A stretch of 64,000 bases of DNA from Trogon surrucura. Taxonomy: Eukaryota; Chordata; Aves; Trogoniformes; Trogonidae. Positions 47,946-62,400 of the stretch are shown here, one piece after another. A model generated the notes under the pieces. That model saw nothing but the letters and a program-made list of their open reading frames with translations, did no database searches and was not told the DNA's origin. Position 1 is the first letter of the stretch. Each line of letters starts with the position of its first letter. The stretch lies in contig CM036617.1 of assembly GCA_020746105.1 (NCBI GenBank), positions 172,264,412 through 172,328,411 on the forward strand. The letters are read 5' to 3'. A program made the translations under genes and the position numbers.

Positions 47946-50900
47946 ATTTCAAAGAGCACCCATTATATTCAGAGACGAAAACAATCACTAAGGGTCACAC
48001 ATCTTTGCTTTATTTATGAACAAATTCAATTACCTCAGATGAATTACTATTGTTTCCAACTAAGTCTTTTAACACTTCCCATAAGTGATTTATATTGTGG
48101 GATTTATGGTCCACTAACTCTACTTGCCAGTGATCTGCAGCATGATCCAAAACATCAACTATGCACCTAAAGATCCAGCAGGATTAGACAATATCTGGAC
48201 TTATGGCTGAGACACGCTCCAAAGCACAACTCCGACGTACTCGTGATCCCACACCTGGCCAGACTGAATTCTCAGCTGGAGAGCAGTTCCGTGCAGGCAG
48301 CTCCCTTCCAGATTGTGCCTTGGGCTTGTGACCTGCTCAATGGGTGGCACGACAGAGGCACCGGCATGACACAGGGGCAAGGCATAGCTCAGGTCCTCTC
48401 AGAAATGGAACGTTCAATGAAATCTTGAGGTCCCACAGCAAAACATAAACTACACTCTGTTACTACAGGAGTTGTTGGACACGCACAGATCTGTGGAACC
48501 AAAAATTCAATGTTTTTCAAGAAGAAAGATCAAGAGAAAACAGTACTGTCAGTGGTTCAGGCCAAAAATCTGCAGACAGGGTACTCTTTGAATATCTGTT
48601 TATGTAATTTATTAAACAAATCTCACATTACCAACTCTGGAGGAGAATTTATGTGGAAACATGATTTTTCTTCTCTTTCTTGGCTGGGGAAAGGAAATCA
48701 AATTATGTAAATCTTAAGGAAATATGAAGGATCCAAAACCAAGGCAAGCTGAGTCAGGCAAGTCAGGCTGTAATTCATGACTGTTTGAGGGGAGAGGAGG
48801 ATGTCACATTTGTTGTAGTTTTCGTGAAAAGACCACTTTGGGCAAGGCATTTTGGCTTAGTTTTTCAGGTTAGATTTGTCTGTTTCAAGATGGTAGTTCA
48901 GAATCAAAAGATCAGACACAAGAATCAAAATTTAAAAGGTTGGAGAGGTTCTTGTCAAAGTTACAGCCTAAATTCACACACTTTGTACAGAGGGGATTCC
49001 AAAGAACAGGCACATCTTCATACTAAATTTACCTGCAAAAATAGACCTATAGATATAAATGGGAAAATAAAACCTTCAGTTCTATAGTCAAATGTACGTT
49101 TTCTCCTTTTGCCTTCTCTCTTACATTTTGTTTTTTACAACATCTCAGTGAATTCAAACTAAGGGAAAAAATTATGAAAACCGAGTTGCCATTTTCTCCT
49201 GTGTTGTTCAGTTTCCATTTTCATCAACATCAACACTAAAAATACTATGAATTTTCCTCATACTCAAGTACTGTCATTTGAGAAAGTTACTGAAAATAAG
49301 AATCTTGGCCTTTCAGTTAGTATGTTTTAGGTTACATCATGAGTTAGAGATATATTAAGGTTATTAATTTCAAGCTAACAATTAATTAATTGTATCCATA
49401 AGGCTGTTAATAACTTTAACTTAGTACCTTGGCAAATCACTATCTTCAATGCTGTTATTCTAAAAATCCCCTTGGATATATTTACAAGTTTTTTCACTGA
49501 CGCTATGTGAAATGCCAAGACAGGCTGAGTGTGACTGATCTCATGAGAGCTTCAGTATCTATGATTCAGATGTCTCCTTTTTGAGCTCCTTTTATAGAAA
49601 ATTGAGAGAAATGGATACTCTTAGGAAATGATTAATCTGACCTATCTACTTTGGGATGAGAGAAATCATGGCCTAGAAATGTCTTTTTCTTTACTTCGAC
49701 TATAAAGGGACTCTAGACTTCTGACAGATATCCTTCAAGGGCTGTGTGATGAATTTTAACTTTTCTGGCCATAGAGACATTGTTTGAGTTATGACAGAGT
49801 GAAGTTCTTTGCTCCAAATGCTTTGAGTAGAGACTCCTCACTTCTGGGATGGGAGGCTATGGAATTTTTGGCATTTGTGTGAATTATAATCTCACCAATA
49901 GAAAAGCATCCTTCCAAAAAAAAAAAAAAAAAAGAAGAGGGTGTTGTAAAAGGTAGTAAAAGCTAATATCTTTTAGCCACTATTGTGTAAAGAATGGCAC
50001 TTTTTGACCTTCTTGGAGCTTGTCCAGTGTTCTTCAATGGGTTTAGGGTAGAAGATCTTGATGCTGTTCAGTAACAGATCTCAAAATTTCTGACCTGCTT
50101 ATCAATGGGTTGTTTCTATACACATGCATGACAACAGCAATGACACACTGTTGAAAGAAACTTTGTTTTATTTATTTTAAACCCATAAATTCCAGGGAGT
50201 AGTACAAGCCATCTTGTAATGTTACCATGTGTGGTAAAGAGTTTAAATATTCACGTGTATTTCTAGAATGAACCAATATGTACATAAAAGTATTTTTTCC
50301 ATATGTGCATAATGTGTGAAAGATTGGTTTCCAAGTAATGAAGAACTGGTTGAGAATTACACAAATTCCAAACAAAGTGATGAAAAATTATTAACAGATC
50401 CTGGTGCCTCCCAGGAAATTTTAGTTTACGGAAAATCAAATATGTCTCATGCTCCACAACAGTTATGGGCTGCTCAGAAGATTATTTTCTGCACCCACTC
50501 TTGCCTTCACAGGTTCTATACAGTCAAAAACCCCACCAACTATTAGTAATTCCTCATTAGTATGCACCTGACAGTATCTTAGGAGAATACTGGGCTACAG
50601 TAGCAGCTCTCTAAAGAGGGTATCAATTATTTGCCTTAATCATTGTCATCCACAGCAATTAAACAATACTCTGCCTAATGCTGAGAAATCACTCCTGAAC
50701 CTAAACTGCATAATTATCTACACTATTGCTATTTTAAATTATTTTTCTTTTCAAATTATCAAGTCAACCAGTAAAAATGATTTTTCACTAGGAAATGAGC
50801 AAACCTCTTATCAGCCCTTCAGTGAGAAGGGTGACCTAGATTTTAGATCTAGTATTTGTTTAAAGCCATGCTGTGCTTTAAAAATGGCTCTGTACAATGG

Positions 50901-53900
50901 GTAGTAAGAACTCAGCAAAAGCCCAAGGCTATCAATATGGTAAGTAAGCTGTGTTTCTGGATGGGCTCTGACTCACATTTAGACATCACCAGAAGTTTCC
51001 TGTCAAATACAAGGCTAACAGGATGGAAAGCAGAAGACAGAATGCAATAATTAGTGGGGGGAGTAAGATGAGAAAGTAAAAATACAAAATTAGAAGCACG
51101 AAGTTGATACAGGCAGGGAGAGGATGACAACATCCTTTCCATTCAATATGGAGATGTCCATCAGTCCTGGACAGAGGTGCTCCTTCACTTGGTCCCCAGC
51201 CCTTCAAAAAGACACCATAATTGTTGGACATCCCCTTCAGATCGCCCAGCTTTCGGTAATATCACAGGCAAGGCACAAAGCTGGGCTATACTGACCTTTC
51301 ATGAATCACTCAAATGCTCTGCCACCTGCAGAAACAGCCACCCTTGATTTGTGGTTTTCGAAGCATTATTTTAAAGCCATTTCTGCTAAAGCCAGATTAT
51401 GACAAACAGCTAATGGGCTTGTGGAGAATGACACACACTTTCACCTTAGATCTTTCACATTTCCAACTTTAGGAGAAGCGGCTGTACTGACTTGTGGAGG
51501 CACCTCTCTTCTTGATCACAAATGACACATCTCACATCAAGCTGGAAAGACTCTATTGAAAATATAGTATCACGGTCCAAGGTATTTTAAAAAAATTGAG
51601 TGATTTTATAGGATTTACTTTAATTTATTCGTCCTGGCTGCACATTCTTCACCTGATCCATAACAAAGAACCAACACTAAGTTCTGCTAATTTACACACA
51701 GATAATTCATCTGTCCAAAATGTGGGTCTAACATGGACTCTTAGGTATTACTTCCCAGCTGCTTCCCATTCACAGACAATATGTTTGGCCTTCCCTAAAG
51801 GAGATGGAAAATGTGGTACTATAGCCCAGAGCCACGTCTTACACTCACTTCATGTGTTTATGTTGGGTTTTTTTGCTTCTAGTTGCTAAAAAAAATGTTC
51901 CTCTTGAGACACTACTTCTTGCTATATTTTTTATATAGTTGTTGGTTTTGTTATTCATATTGTTACTGTCTTTTATCCTGTTGTTTAAGCTGTGGGGCTT
52001 CAAATGGCAGACAAAACTGGGTGACCCCTTTGCAAGTCTATGCTGGAAGTTCTTTGATAGTGTCATCACTCTAATGGAAACTGCCCTGGTAAGCTCAGCT
52101 AGCGTGCAAAACCCAGTGTTATTTACAAATTGGTCATCTCACTCTGCCCTTTAACTGCTGGCTCCACTGTCAGCAGTAATAAAACTAAGGGACAGACCTC
52201 GAAAGGTAAGCCAGCCATTGATTTGCTCTTGATAACTGACTGTATTGGCTGATGTGTGATCTCTTGGTGTCACAGAGATAAAGTACAAATTGGTTTTGAA
52301 AATCATTGCCAGAAGTGGAACGGATGTTTTTTCATAATGTCACACCCAGCGAGCTGTGACACACAGTCAAACTGACCAGGTAGAGAAATTAGGTTTATCT
52401 TTTATGGAAAGATTCAACATCAGCATAGCATTGTGCTGATTTAGTCTTTTTTAACCTCTTCTTGTCCTCAGTGTTCTTTCTGAAATAGTCAGATTAACAT
52501 TATATCCAGCAGCGTTTCAGTGAGCAAAGTAATTGCTTTCCAAAAGATGGTGAACCACCGCATATGTTAAATGCATGCCCTCCCAGTTCATACTTATTTT
52601 CACACTCTGGTGCACAAGGCACTGTATAGGTATTCCATCACCCAAACAGAGCAAGCACATTCCTCCCCTACTGAGAGCAGAGGAATGAGACGTACTGTCC
52701 TCAGCACAGCCCCCTCGCTGCATTACCTGTCATCAGCCTCCGCGAACAGAGTATTCCCACAGGTGTGCTCAAAGTTAGACAGCATCTTCAAAAGTACCTC
52801 ACAGATCAACTCCTGGTGCTTGCCTGGCTGGAAGTGGGGTAGCTTTCCAAACCCCTTTGCTTCCCTCAGAAAGGGAAGGGGACATGAGACTTAGTGCCTT
52901 GGCTTATGCCCAGGAGGGATTTCACTGAGAAGTTTGCCTATGCTGGACATCTTTGCACTGAAGCGAGTGTTTCCATGAACTGTTTCCCTAGCTCTACTGA
53001 ATGGGCAGTTAAACTCAGCTCCATGTTTCCTATCTAAATCCAGTAATGTCTTGTAATTTAGTTGGCAGTGGCAAGTCATGGGAATACAACGACACAGAAA
53101 GCTCTCAGGGTGCAAACTGCTGGGGCCTTGGAGAGCATTCTGTGGCAGGAGGTGACTCCTCTCCAGCCCTGCAGGCAGCCCTTATTGACACCATCACTGT
53201 CAGCATATCATGTTGGCTTAATTTTTGGTCGTATTTGGTAAGACATCCTCATTTAAAAAGAGGAAAGGCTTCTCCAGTATCTTGGATCTTTTTGATCACC
53301 CAGCCTAGAGAAACTGTTTGTCTGTATACCAGCCAACTGGGTATCTGAAGACTCACACCATGGCACAGGGACCTCAGTATTAGCTGGAACTTCCCATGAG
53401 AACATGTTGAAGTAAAAAAGACAAAATGGGGGAAAAAAGAAATAGCAATGAGATTCAGCAAATAGCAGAGCCAAGGCCATAATTTCTAATCAAAAGAGTG
53501 TAGGCACATTACTGCATGATTAAATGTGGCTCAGCTTCAATCACAGTCCAGAGAAAAGGGCCAGGAGCAGGGCAGGAATAAAGGGGGTAAATAACAGTCT
53601 TTCAAAGAAAATAAAGAGAGAACATGCTGAATGCCTAGACTATGCAACAGGAGCAATAGAGCATGTCCAGCAGGTCAGGAGAACAGATAGTCACTATGCC
53701 ATTCACTATTGCTCTGTGAAATTGCTTCGGCATAGGGTTCCCTACTACCTGCTTTCGCCTGAAAACAGCAAAAGCTTTACAAGATCTTCTGTTACACTCA
53801 ACGTGGAAAACCTGTACCAGAGATACCAACAGGGAAAACTTGTACCAGATATACAAAAGCAAAGCAGGAAACTGCAAGGCTTGCCCAAACAGGCAAGGAT

Positions 53901-54704
53901 GTGTTCCTAAAACACAACTGTAGGCAAATATGCTCCTAAAACATAATTGTGAAGCATCCCCGAGAAAGAGGTCATCCATGATTTAAATGACCAGCTGTCA
54001 TGTCCTCAAGGATCACCATGGGCAGTCCCATAACCTCTTGTCTCACTACAGAATCCAGCTGAGTATGAGAACAGACTTTTCCCTGTTTTTCTTATTTTTT
54101 TGGAGGGAAGGAAGAGAATTCTTTTTGCAGCTTAATAAAACTAAGAAGGAAAAGAAAAATCTCAAAATAATTCCTCTAGCAGTTAACAAAATTAAAATGT
54201 ACTTATGAAAATGACGAAACTACAAATTACCTTCAACTGTAAGCCATGATCAAGGTTGCCAAAATTCATAACTTGAATTACATTTATTTAATATACTCAT
54301 CTAGCACAACGCAAATGAAGACCAGCTCCAGTCAAAGTCCAAATTACAGGGAACATAAAACCAACTCTTATCAAATAAGAATCCTTGGTACCCTTGCCCA
54401 AAACTTGGTCTGAACCCAAACTAAACATCATCTGAGGTTCACAAAGTTCAGATAACTCTACTAATTTTTTAATTGTCACATGCTTTTACAGTTCCTGGAA
54501 TTAGAGGCTGGTGTGCCAGAACTGTCCTGGAAACTGTTTCAGTGCAGTTATGTAAATGCCACAAAATGTTTTCCACTAAACTTTTGAAATTGCATTTGAC
54601 TTCTGACTTCACTGAAGGAATTACCAGAACAGGCAGGGGAGAGACAATTCCATGCATGGACTGGAACTGACAGAGTATAAAGAGGCACAAAAATGCACTT
54701 TCCG
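47946..54704. other. Unassigned non-coding DNA
   Basis: These 6.8 kb lack recognisable transposons. A 19-base A-run lies at 49916-49934. Many short frames on both strands (up to 128 codons at 53524-53910) resemble no known proteins. Confidence 0.4.
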
Positions 54705-54724
54705 CCCCCCTCCCCCCCCCCCCC
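54705..54724. repeat. Poly-C tract
   Basis: Six C, one T and thirteen C follow TTCCG and are followed by G and a T-run. The complementary G-run is capable of quadruplex formation. It is also a likely site of sequencing length error. Confidence 0.9.
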
Positions 54725-56417
54725 GTTTTTTTACTGCCAGATACTGTATTTTATTTTGAAAATAGGAAAAGGGAGGAAACAAAGGAACTGGATTGCTTGA
54801 TTCCTGGTTTTCCTTGTACTTCCCCCACAGACGTGAGAATATCCTTCCATGCAGAAGTCCTTCACCAAATTATTCTGCATAATTCACTCCACCCATCAAC
54901 AATTCTGAGGATCTCCTGTCCTTCGGTGTGTGTGGTTGTAAAGATGGCGTCTGCAGTTCTGAAAATGGGGCTTATGCCAGTGTCTCCCTGTCACACTCAG
55001 CACTTCAGAGCACAGCACCTACTGTGCTCTCTTGACCCAGAGCAACAGAAAAATGTTACTTCAAGGCTAATTAACTGAAGGCCAGAGTCATGAAATAATT
55101 GTGCCCTCGATTCACAGAATGGCTTTGTTTTGGGGCTGGCACAAGCTGCCAAATATGTGGCCAAATATGTGCCAAAACAATGCCTGTGAGGTGAATGGCA
55201 GCCTGAGTGCAAGATGGGGTACTGTGGGTTTAACCAAAGGAGTGTTTGCCTGGGCGTTGAAATTACAGATTATTGTGTGCCCTTGAGTAAACAAAGCTAT
55301 AATGGGTTATTGAGACTGCTGACTTCCAACAAACAATGCTCTCTGTGTAAGCATGACATTTTAAAACCACAAAGCCTGAGGCATGTATGCCTATTATCAT
55401 ATGTCCTTTTATTGACTCATTTTATGTAGTACTTTCAAAAGAACAACACAGAAACACACAGTATATGAAGGGAACAGAGCTGAGGTATGTGGAATGGGCT
55501 GTCACTGAGTATTGGCATGTGCCATGATGGTGACCAAGGAACAAAAAAACTAGGACAAACTAGACGTACCTGCAACTAGAAATGTTACTAACATAATTTT
55601 TTCCCAAAGGTGTGGCCTCTCAGGGAAATTTTCAAACTGGAACTTAATGATCTGGGGATGGTGCAGATGTACAAAAATCCCTAAAACTGTATTCACACAG
55701 TAGATAAAGAATGGTCTCCTTTTCAATACTTCTTTGACTATTCTTACCACGAACAAGACCAATATACTTCTTTGCCAACACTACATTGGTGAGAAGATAG
55801 AGAAGCTTGTTTCTGAATGATTCCCATGTCCTAGGTTCTTTTCTGTACCCTCTCTGTTACCTTCATGGTTTTTACAAGCATTCTGCCAGTTCCTGTGGGA
55901 TCAAACCCTAGTGAAAAGAAAAATGTATTTAGTTTTTCCTCTGGTTAATATTTTGGTTAAAAAGATGGGCAAGCAGAAAAAGCTCTATAAACCAGCTGTT
56001 GTTCGAGATTTTCAGTACTCAAAACATTTCAGAGTATATCCTTAGAAAGGAACTGAGCTGCCCTTGTCCCATTTCTCATTCCTGTCACAGCCTGAATGAG
56101 CAAACATGCTGCCGTCTTCCATTCGCATTACAGCCAAGGTTCTGGAATGGGAACGGATTCATCTTGTGCCATGGTCAGTTCTCATTTCTGTCAGTGGATA
56201 ATGAGTAACAGCAACACTGCAGCAGTGACTCTCCTTATAGACTCATTTTGGGGACAGAGAGAATAATAACAAGAGAAAAACACATTAAAAAACAGAACCT
56301 ATTTTGTGACATTCTTAAAGTTGTGATGAAAACAAGGAAAAAATTAATCTATTTTTAGGGTAAAAAATTCCCTGAAAACCAGAGAAACCCCTTGCCAATC
56401 ATTGCTCTTTCATGCAA

Positions 56418-56444
56418 TGTCATGACAATGACAATGTCATGACA
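56418..56444. repeat. Two copies of palindrome TGTCATGACA
   Basis: The 10-bp perfect palindrome occurs at 56418-56427 and 56435-56444, each within a CAATGTCATGACA repeat. The centres are 17 bases apart. The TGACA core is that of TALE-homeodomain sites (MEIS/TGIF type), so a paired binding site is possible but unproven. Confidence 0.85.
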
Positions 56445-58980
56445 AAATGCAAACATGATAGGGTTTTGTCTGCAAACTGACAAGCTCAGAAGCATTATTT
56501 ACAGAAACCACTGAAAAAACATCCTCCTTAATCCTAGTTTATGTGGTAACCCCTGGCTCACAAAGCCCAGTACTGAATCAGATTGAATATAAAGCAAAAG
56601 TTTTATATTTATATGGAAAGCTTTATATTTATATATACACACGAGACTGTGCTTAATTTGACCCGGTAATGTGAAATTCCAAGCAAAATACTGCACCTTG
56701 ATTGCCCAAGTGGAAAGCAAAAGAAGGACTGGAAAAATCAGGATCTTCCTTACAAACCAAGCGTCAAAACCTTTAGTCATGACATCTCCTCCCCTGCCCA
56801 CATCTCGGCTCCATCTGAGATACTCAGCTTGTGACTGCAAACAGGACTTCAGTTTGGTGCCCACATACCATTTCTCGTTTCTGAAGCAGGAGATGAGGCT
56901 GTGCATTTGGCTCGTCTGGCTCTGTAAGACAGTAGAGCTTCCCTCTAGTCTTTGAGGTTGGGCTCCTCTTATGGCAACGTCTCTTTTCGCCATCAGAAGA
57001 AAGCAGTTTTGCAAACAGAATACAGAAATAGCATTTTTCCATGCCCATGCTACTTTATTACCTCCCATTTCCAGACAATGCACATGGAAACCCTTTGTGT
57101 TTACTCATTTTCCAATATATTCCAGGTAGTCAGGGACTGAGTTCTCAGCCACACTCTGGACATGAAAATATTTATATCATCTGGTAACAGCATACCAAAA
57201 GAACAGCTACACACAATATTACCTTATGTTAAGATGCACCCCACTATTGAACACATCGCCTATTTCATGTAACAAAGCAAATCTGTTTTTTTTTCATTTT
57301 ATTAAATACAAGAAGAGACAACTGATACATTAAAATGCCCCAGTTCACTTGAATCTCTGATTGTAGTAAAAGCTAAGAGAAGGGTGGAATGTCTTTATTT
57401 CTTTTGATTTTTTCCATCCAAGTTTTACCTGTAATAGCATCAACTTGAGAGACATAATGTAGATTTTTTATTTATGGCATTATGAGTTAGAAGATTTATT
57501 TCACATACGATCAGGCAGCTGGTGCCAAGCTGTTTTTATTTTCCATTTCTTAACAGTGTTTATTTTTCAATATTTTACAGAGACCTGTCCTGCGGGACAC
57601 AGATTAAGTTCTCTGGGAAGAGTGTTAATATACTGAAATAAATATGGAAGGTCAGATAATGTGGAAATACAATTAATGCCACCAAATAGTTACAAGGAAG
57701 GGAGGCAGAAGAGTATTTAATTCAGCTAATTTATTACTAGATTATATATGTTAACCTTTAGATAAGAAAATAAACCAGTTTCCCAGGTGACCTGGATCTA
57801 TTTCTGGCTCTGAAATAGATCCAAGTTCTATCATAGGGTGAATAAGACATGTAAAATATATTTTTTCTGGCCAGCAGTCAGACCACAATCAAAATCAGAT
57901 CAGTACAACAATCAAAACTGGAATCTAAGGTATGTCAGGCACCTGCTTTTCTTCTGAACCCTCTTTATCTCAAATGCTCAGGATATTTTAAATATAGAGT
58001 CTCATTTCTATGTGCTTTTATAACAGCCAATACGGCACGGTCTCAGCTGAAACCTAAAGGTATGATGCAAATAAAGACAATACTGTACCATCACCATATG
58101 GATAGTATAAACTTTTGGACAAATATACCTGGTACTCTTTCAACTATTATTTTCTCTTTTGTCTTCCTCTTCCTGTTTCCTTTCCCGGCTTTGTGCAGCC
58201 ACCGGTGCCTCACTCATCGGTCTTTGCAGGAAAAGAATTGTGCTGTCTTGTTTTTCGTAACCCCAGGACAAACACAGAAGAGGGAAAAATAAGATAATCC
58301 AAATTACTAATATATTTCTTCTTTACTGTCTCACATTTTGCCTTGCTCGTGACTTAGCCTTAGCTATATTATTTGCACAGCAATTTCACATTGCCGTAAA
58401 AATAATTTATTAGAAAGGAATATGCTAAAGGAAACTTAAAAAATCCATAGATTAACATCCTTACAAGCATCCTTTTTAGCATAAAAATGTTCTCAAGTCA
58501 TTTTTTTCCCCAAAACTCAATATATTCCACTTTGTTTCTGCTACTATCACAAAGCTGCAAATAAGCTTTTATTTCAATTCCCTGCTAACTTTATCTGAAT
58601 TTATTCTGCATGAAATGCTATGTGCTTATCTTATACTATGGTAAGATTAAGCCTAGAAACATGGAGAAAATCATTAGTTCAAAATTATTAAAGCCATTTG
58701 ACCTAGCTTTGATGCTTATGCATGTCATCTAGAAATGAAAAAAGAATTACTAGGAGATATCTTTATATCTCTAATTAGCTGGTTACAGTAGTTCTGCCAT
58801 CTCTGTCATTGATCCTTGATCTTTTGACTTTACACAAGCAGTTCATTGACACCATGGGATATCTGAAGTGTAAAAAATTCACACTACATTTTTTTCACTG
58901 TGGTTGGATACAGACACAGAAAATTCCACAAATACATTTTCCATTAAGATATCATGTTTATCAGTTCTAAATAAATTGAT

Positions 58981-59008
58981 TTTCAACATAGTTTTTACTA
59001 TGTTGAAA
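58981..59008. repeat. Perfect 12-bp hairpin
   Basis: TTTCAACATAGT (58981-58992) and ACTATGTTGAAA (58997-59008) are exact reverse complements separated by TTTT. No terminator role is expected in this eukaryotic context. Confidence 0.9.
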
Positions 59009-59458
59009 TTGATGTGCTTTTCAACTCATCTGCCAGAAAGCTCTGCAAAGGGATAATGATGGAGGAAGACAAGTAAGAGAGGAAAAAAACCTCATTAGGC
59101 ATTTAAGCCAGTATTAGATGTGTTTAGTATATATACGCTTATTTTGATACTAACTACAAGAATAAAGATTAGATTCTAATCCAATTCCTGACACTGCTCT
59201 ACTGAAAAACAGCTACTGCAAGACCATCCACGAATGCTGTAATTTGCATTAGTCAAGATGTGCAGTGATGCAGAGTACATGTCTTAAATTAGAAGCTGCC
59301 TTTCCATCAGTACGTCAGCTAAAGACCACAACCTAATCTTAGCCATGTGCCCCTCTGCACAGCACATGCATGTGCATCTGAGATGAGAGCGCTGTCCCAA
59401 GATGCAGCATGGAAACCAGGCTGTTCCATCTCGCTGTACTCCACAAAGCACCTCGGGG

Positions 59459-59474
59459 AAAAAAAAAAAAAAAA
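59459..59474. repeat. Poly-A run (16 A)
   Basis: Sixteen A residues directly follow CTCGGGG. No retrocopy body is recognised upstream, although the preceding 180 bases are GC-richer than average. Confidence 0.9.
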
Positions 59475-62400
59475 GAATTAGGTGAAAAGTCAGCACTGTA
59501 CTGAGATGTGTCTGACTTTAGAATGGTCCACTTCAAGCAGATAATTTGTCAGTGCCTTTTTTCTGAAGTGAAAGGACAACACAGTATGAACACACAAAAG
59601 AGCGTCTTAATCACTGCAGCTCTTGTCACCCTCCTTGTGTAACAGCATTATGTAAGCATCTGATTTGCATCAGTGTACAGCTCTGATTGCTGAGAAAGCA
59701 GTTTGAAATTCAATAAGATTCATACACAACGTTGGTTTTCTCTTATTTTCTTGCAGTAGTGCTGGTAACTGGAATTGTACAGATTTTTTCCTCACACTAA
59801 CAAGCACCAAGGCTACTACGAATAATATGATTTTTGTCTCTGGATGTATTAAGAGACCTTTCAGATAGAGAGAAAGATATTGTTCGTATTTCATATACTC
59901 GAGAGTCAACATGAGAAAGACAAAAAAATGTCGCTAGGTCAGGAAGCACAGACGTATCGATTTCTTCAAAGAGAAGGATGGGACTGCTGCACAATACACT
60001 TTGAGCTCACAGTCACTGAACCATTTGCTTTCTGGAAGTATTTCCTTGGTATTGAAGTTATCTAGCACCTCTGAGCTCAGCACATTATGTTTTGATTCGA
60101 AAAAGCAAAAGATGACATTTCTAGCCTGAAATTGTTAAAAAACGCAACAGACATCAGAGCTAAAATCCGGGACATTTACAAGAGGCGATCTCAGCGATCT
60201 TTTACGAGTGATCTCTGCTAGAAAGAGCCCTCAGTATAAACAGAGAGGACAAAAGAGGCAAGAGGCGAGGGGAAAGACAGGTTTCTCTTTCCATGGTGCA
60301 CAAAACCCAGTGAGCATTAAACAGTGTAAAGGGGTCAGCCAAGAGGTATCAGGAAACCAGCTGGTGCTGGAAGTGGATGACTGTAGATGACTCCTGCCTG
60401 AACCTTCCACTGGAAAGTTGTACAGGAGAGCTGGGTGGAGGACACAGATTACCTTTACAAAAGGGGTCTTGTACGCATTTTAAACCAAGTGGAAATTCTT
60501 TTATCAGTGATGTCATCAGGGAAACTAAACACTAGTGAGGCAGTTACCATAAACTAGGTAGAGTTTGCTAGCCCTGTGTCCGAATCACCAGGTCGCCAGT
60601 GGTTTTGCGAGAAACCATTTGAGGTTTGAGACAGAAAAGGCTGTAGAAGAAGTTTAGTAACTCATCCACCTGGAGACCAAAGTGTGGTGAACATCCAGCA
60701 CAGGAAAGTAGACTTCTTTAAAGAAGTGAAATCTGAAGACTGAAGCAATCTATGAATTAAACTATGAAATAAACACTAGGGAACAGTGGCAAAAGATTAA
60801 AGTGATTAAGTATTGTAGGGAAAGCTACGGGAACATCAGGTATTTTTCGTACAGAAATGGATTACTCATTCTTCAGCTCTTTATTTTGAGGATAATGCAC
60901 TAAACAAATGGATTAAAGCTATTTTTCAGAAGATACTGTCTGAAAGTAGGTCAGTAAGCCAGAGTTTCTCAAATTGGCCTCTTTTCAATTCTTTGAATTC
61001 GGGACTCCCTCCTCACATAAGACAGATGACTGAATTCAGGTGAAAAAGCGCAAGAAGATCTTGTTTTTTTAACTTTCCTGTCCCAGTGAACCAGATTTTT
61101 CAAATATTGTCATTGAAAGAACTGAGAATTTATTTCTAAAGACTTTTTCTCCCTTCTGGAAGAATGGAACACTTGAGATAGCCTTTGGCAATTAATGCAT
61201 GAGAAAAAAAGTCAAAACAAATAGCATATTTGAGCTGATGAAAAAAAATCCCAGTAGGAAAACAAATGAAGTCTTTATTAACACGAATGAACCAAACACA
61301 TTACATCAACTGCTTCTGAGCTGCTTATGGATTTCTGTAGCCAGAAAAGTTCATGACATTTGTATCTCTATTAGTCATTGTATTTTCTTTAAGCTTATTA
61401 AAAGACTGCTATGATATTTCTTTCCCCCTTCCTATTAAATCATTTAGATTTCTTTCCAAATTGTACTGCTAATGATTTAATTTTTAAATAGCATTTTTAA
61501 TTATATTAAATATTTGGAGATATCACCAGCTTTCTGCAGAAAGTGCACAATGGGAAAGGAAGGAATGCTTCTGTTAAAGCACTGTTCTGTAGCGGTCTTA
61601 CCACTGCCAACACTTAAGTGTATTTTCATTACTCTGAACTGTGTGATACAGTAGTGAAGATCACTTCATGTTCTACAGCTCAACTGATGGAAGCAGACAG
61701 TGAGATACACTGCACATATATATGGGTGAAAAACGCAAAACATGGCTCTTTAAAGTGCATGCATGGGGAGGGTTATATTCACTCAACTGACTTAAAAGGA
61801 CATTAACAGTACAATTTCAAGCTCACAAGGTTTAAGGAAATATGAGGCATCTTAATTTGGTGGGATTAGGCATTACTTTACCAATCTTAAGCACATGTGT
61901 TCCACCAAGTGTTGATTGCATGGTATCTGTTTCTCCTCACTGCTGATTCCCAGTACTACTTACTTTCCTCCCCAGTTACCAGCCTGCCTTTTCATTCTCA
62001 GCAAGTGTCAGCCTTAAAAACCAGCCTCTGTTTGCAACACCAACAATGTCTAGTCTCAATTTTCTTACCTCATATTCTTCACTCCAATTAGTTTAGATCA
62101 GCTTCCTGTGCCATTGGCATCCAACTCAAATGGTTTTCTTCCTGTGTGCATGGGTTACAGGGCAAAGAAGAGAGAACAAGAAATATGTTTAATGCTGTCA
62201 CCATCACCACATACCTTAGTTTTAACGTCTGGCAGGGCTCGGCAATTTTACCTGGTTTATAACACAGTCAAGTACGGATGGATTTTTAAACAGAAGGCAA
62301 AATTAACAACTCTCACAAAAACAGCTAAACAATTTGAAGACAGGATAAAAAAACCACTCAGATTGTGGCAGACACCCAGCATAAAAATAAATCAGTTTGC

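Noticed and set aside
47642-47988. Lys/Arg/Glu/Gly-rich frames as basic proteins
   Set aside because: They are translations of the CCTT-type simple repeat.
53524-53910. 128-codon plus-strand frame as a gene
   Set aside because: It resembles no known protein, and an overlapping minus-strand frame of similar length exists.
56499-57083. 194-codon minus-strand open frame as a gene
   Set aside because: No recognisable domain, no splice or promoter context, mixed composition, and overlapping frames on the other strand. It is compatible with chance in 64 kb.
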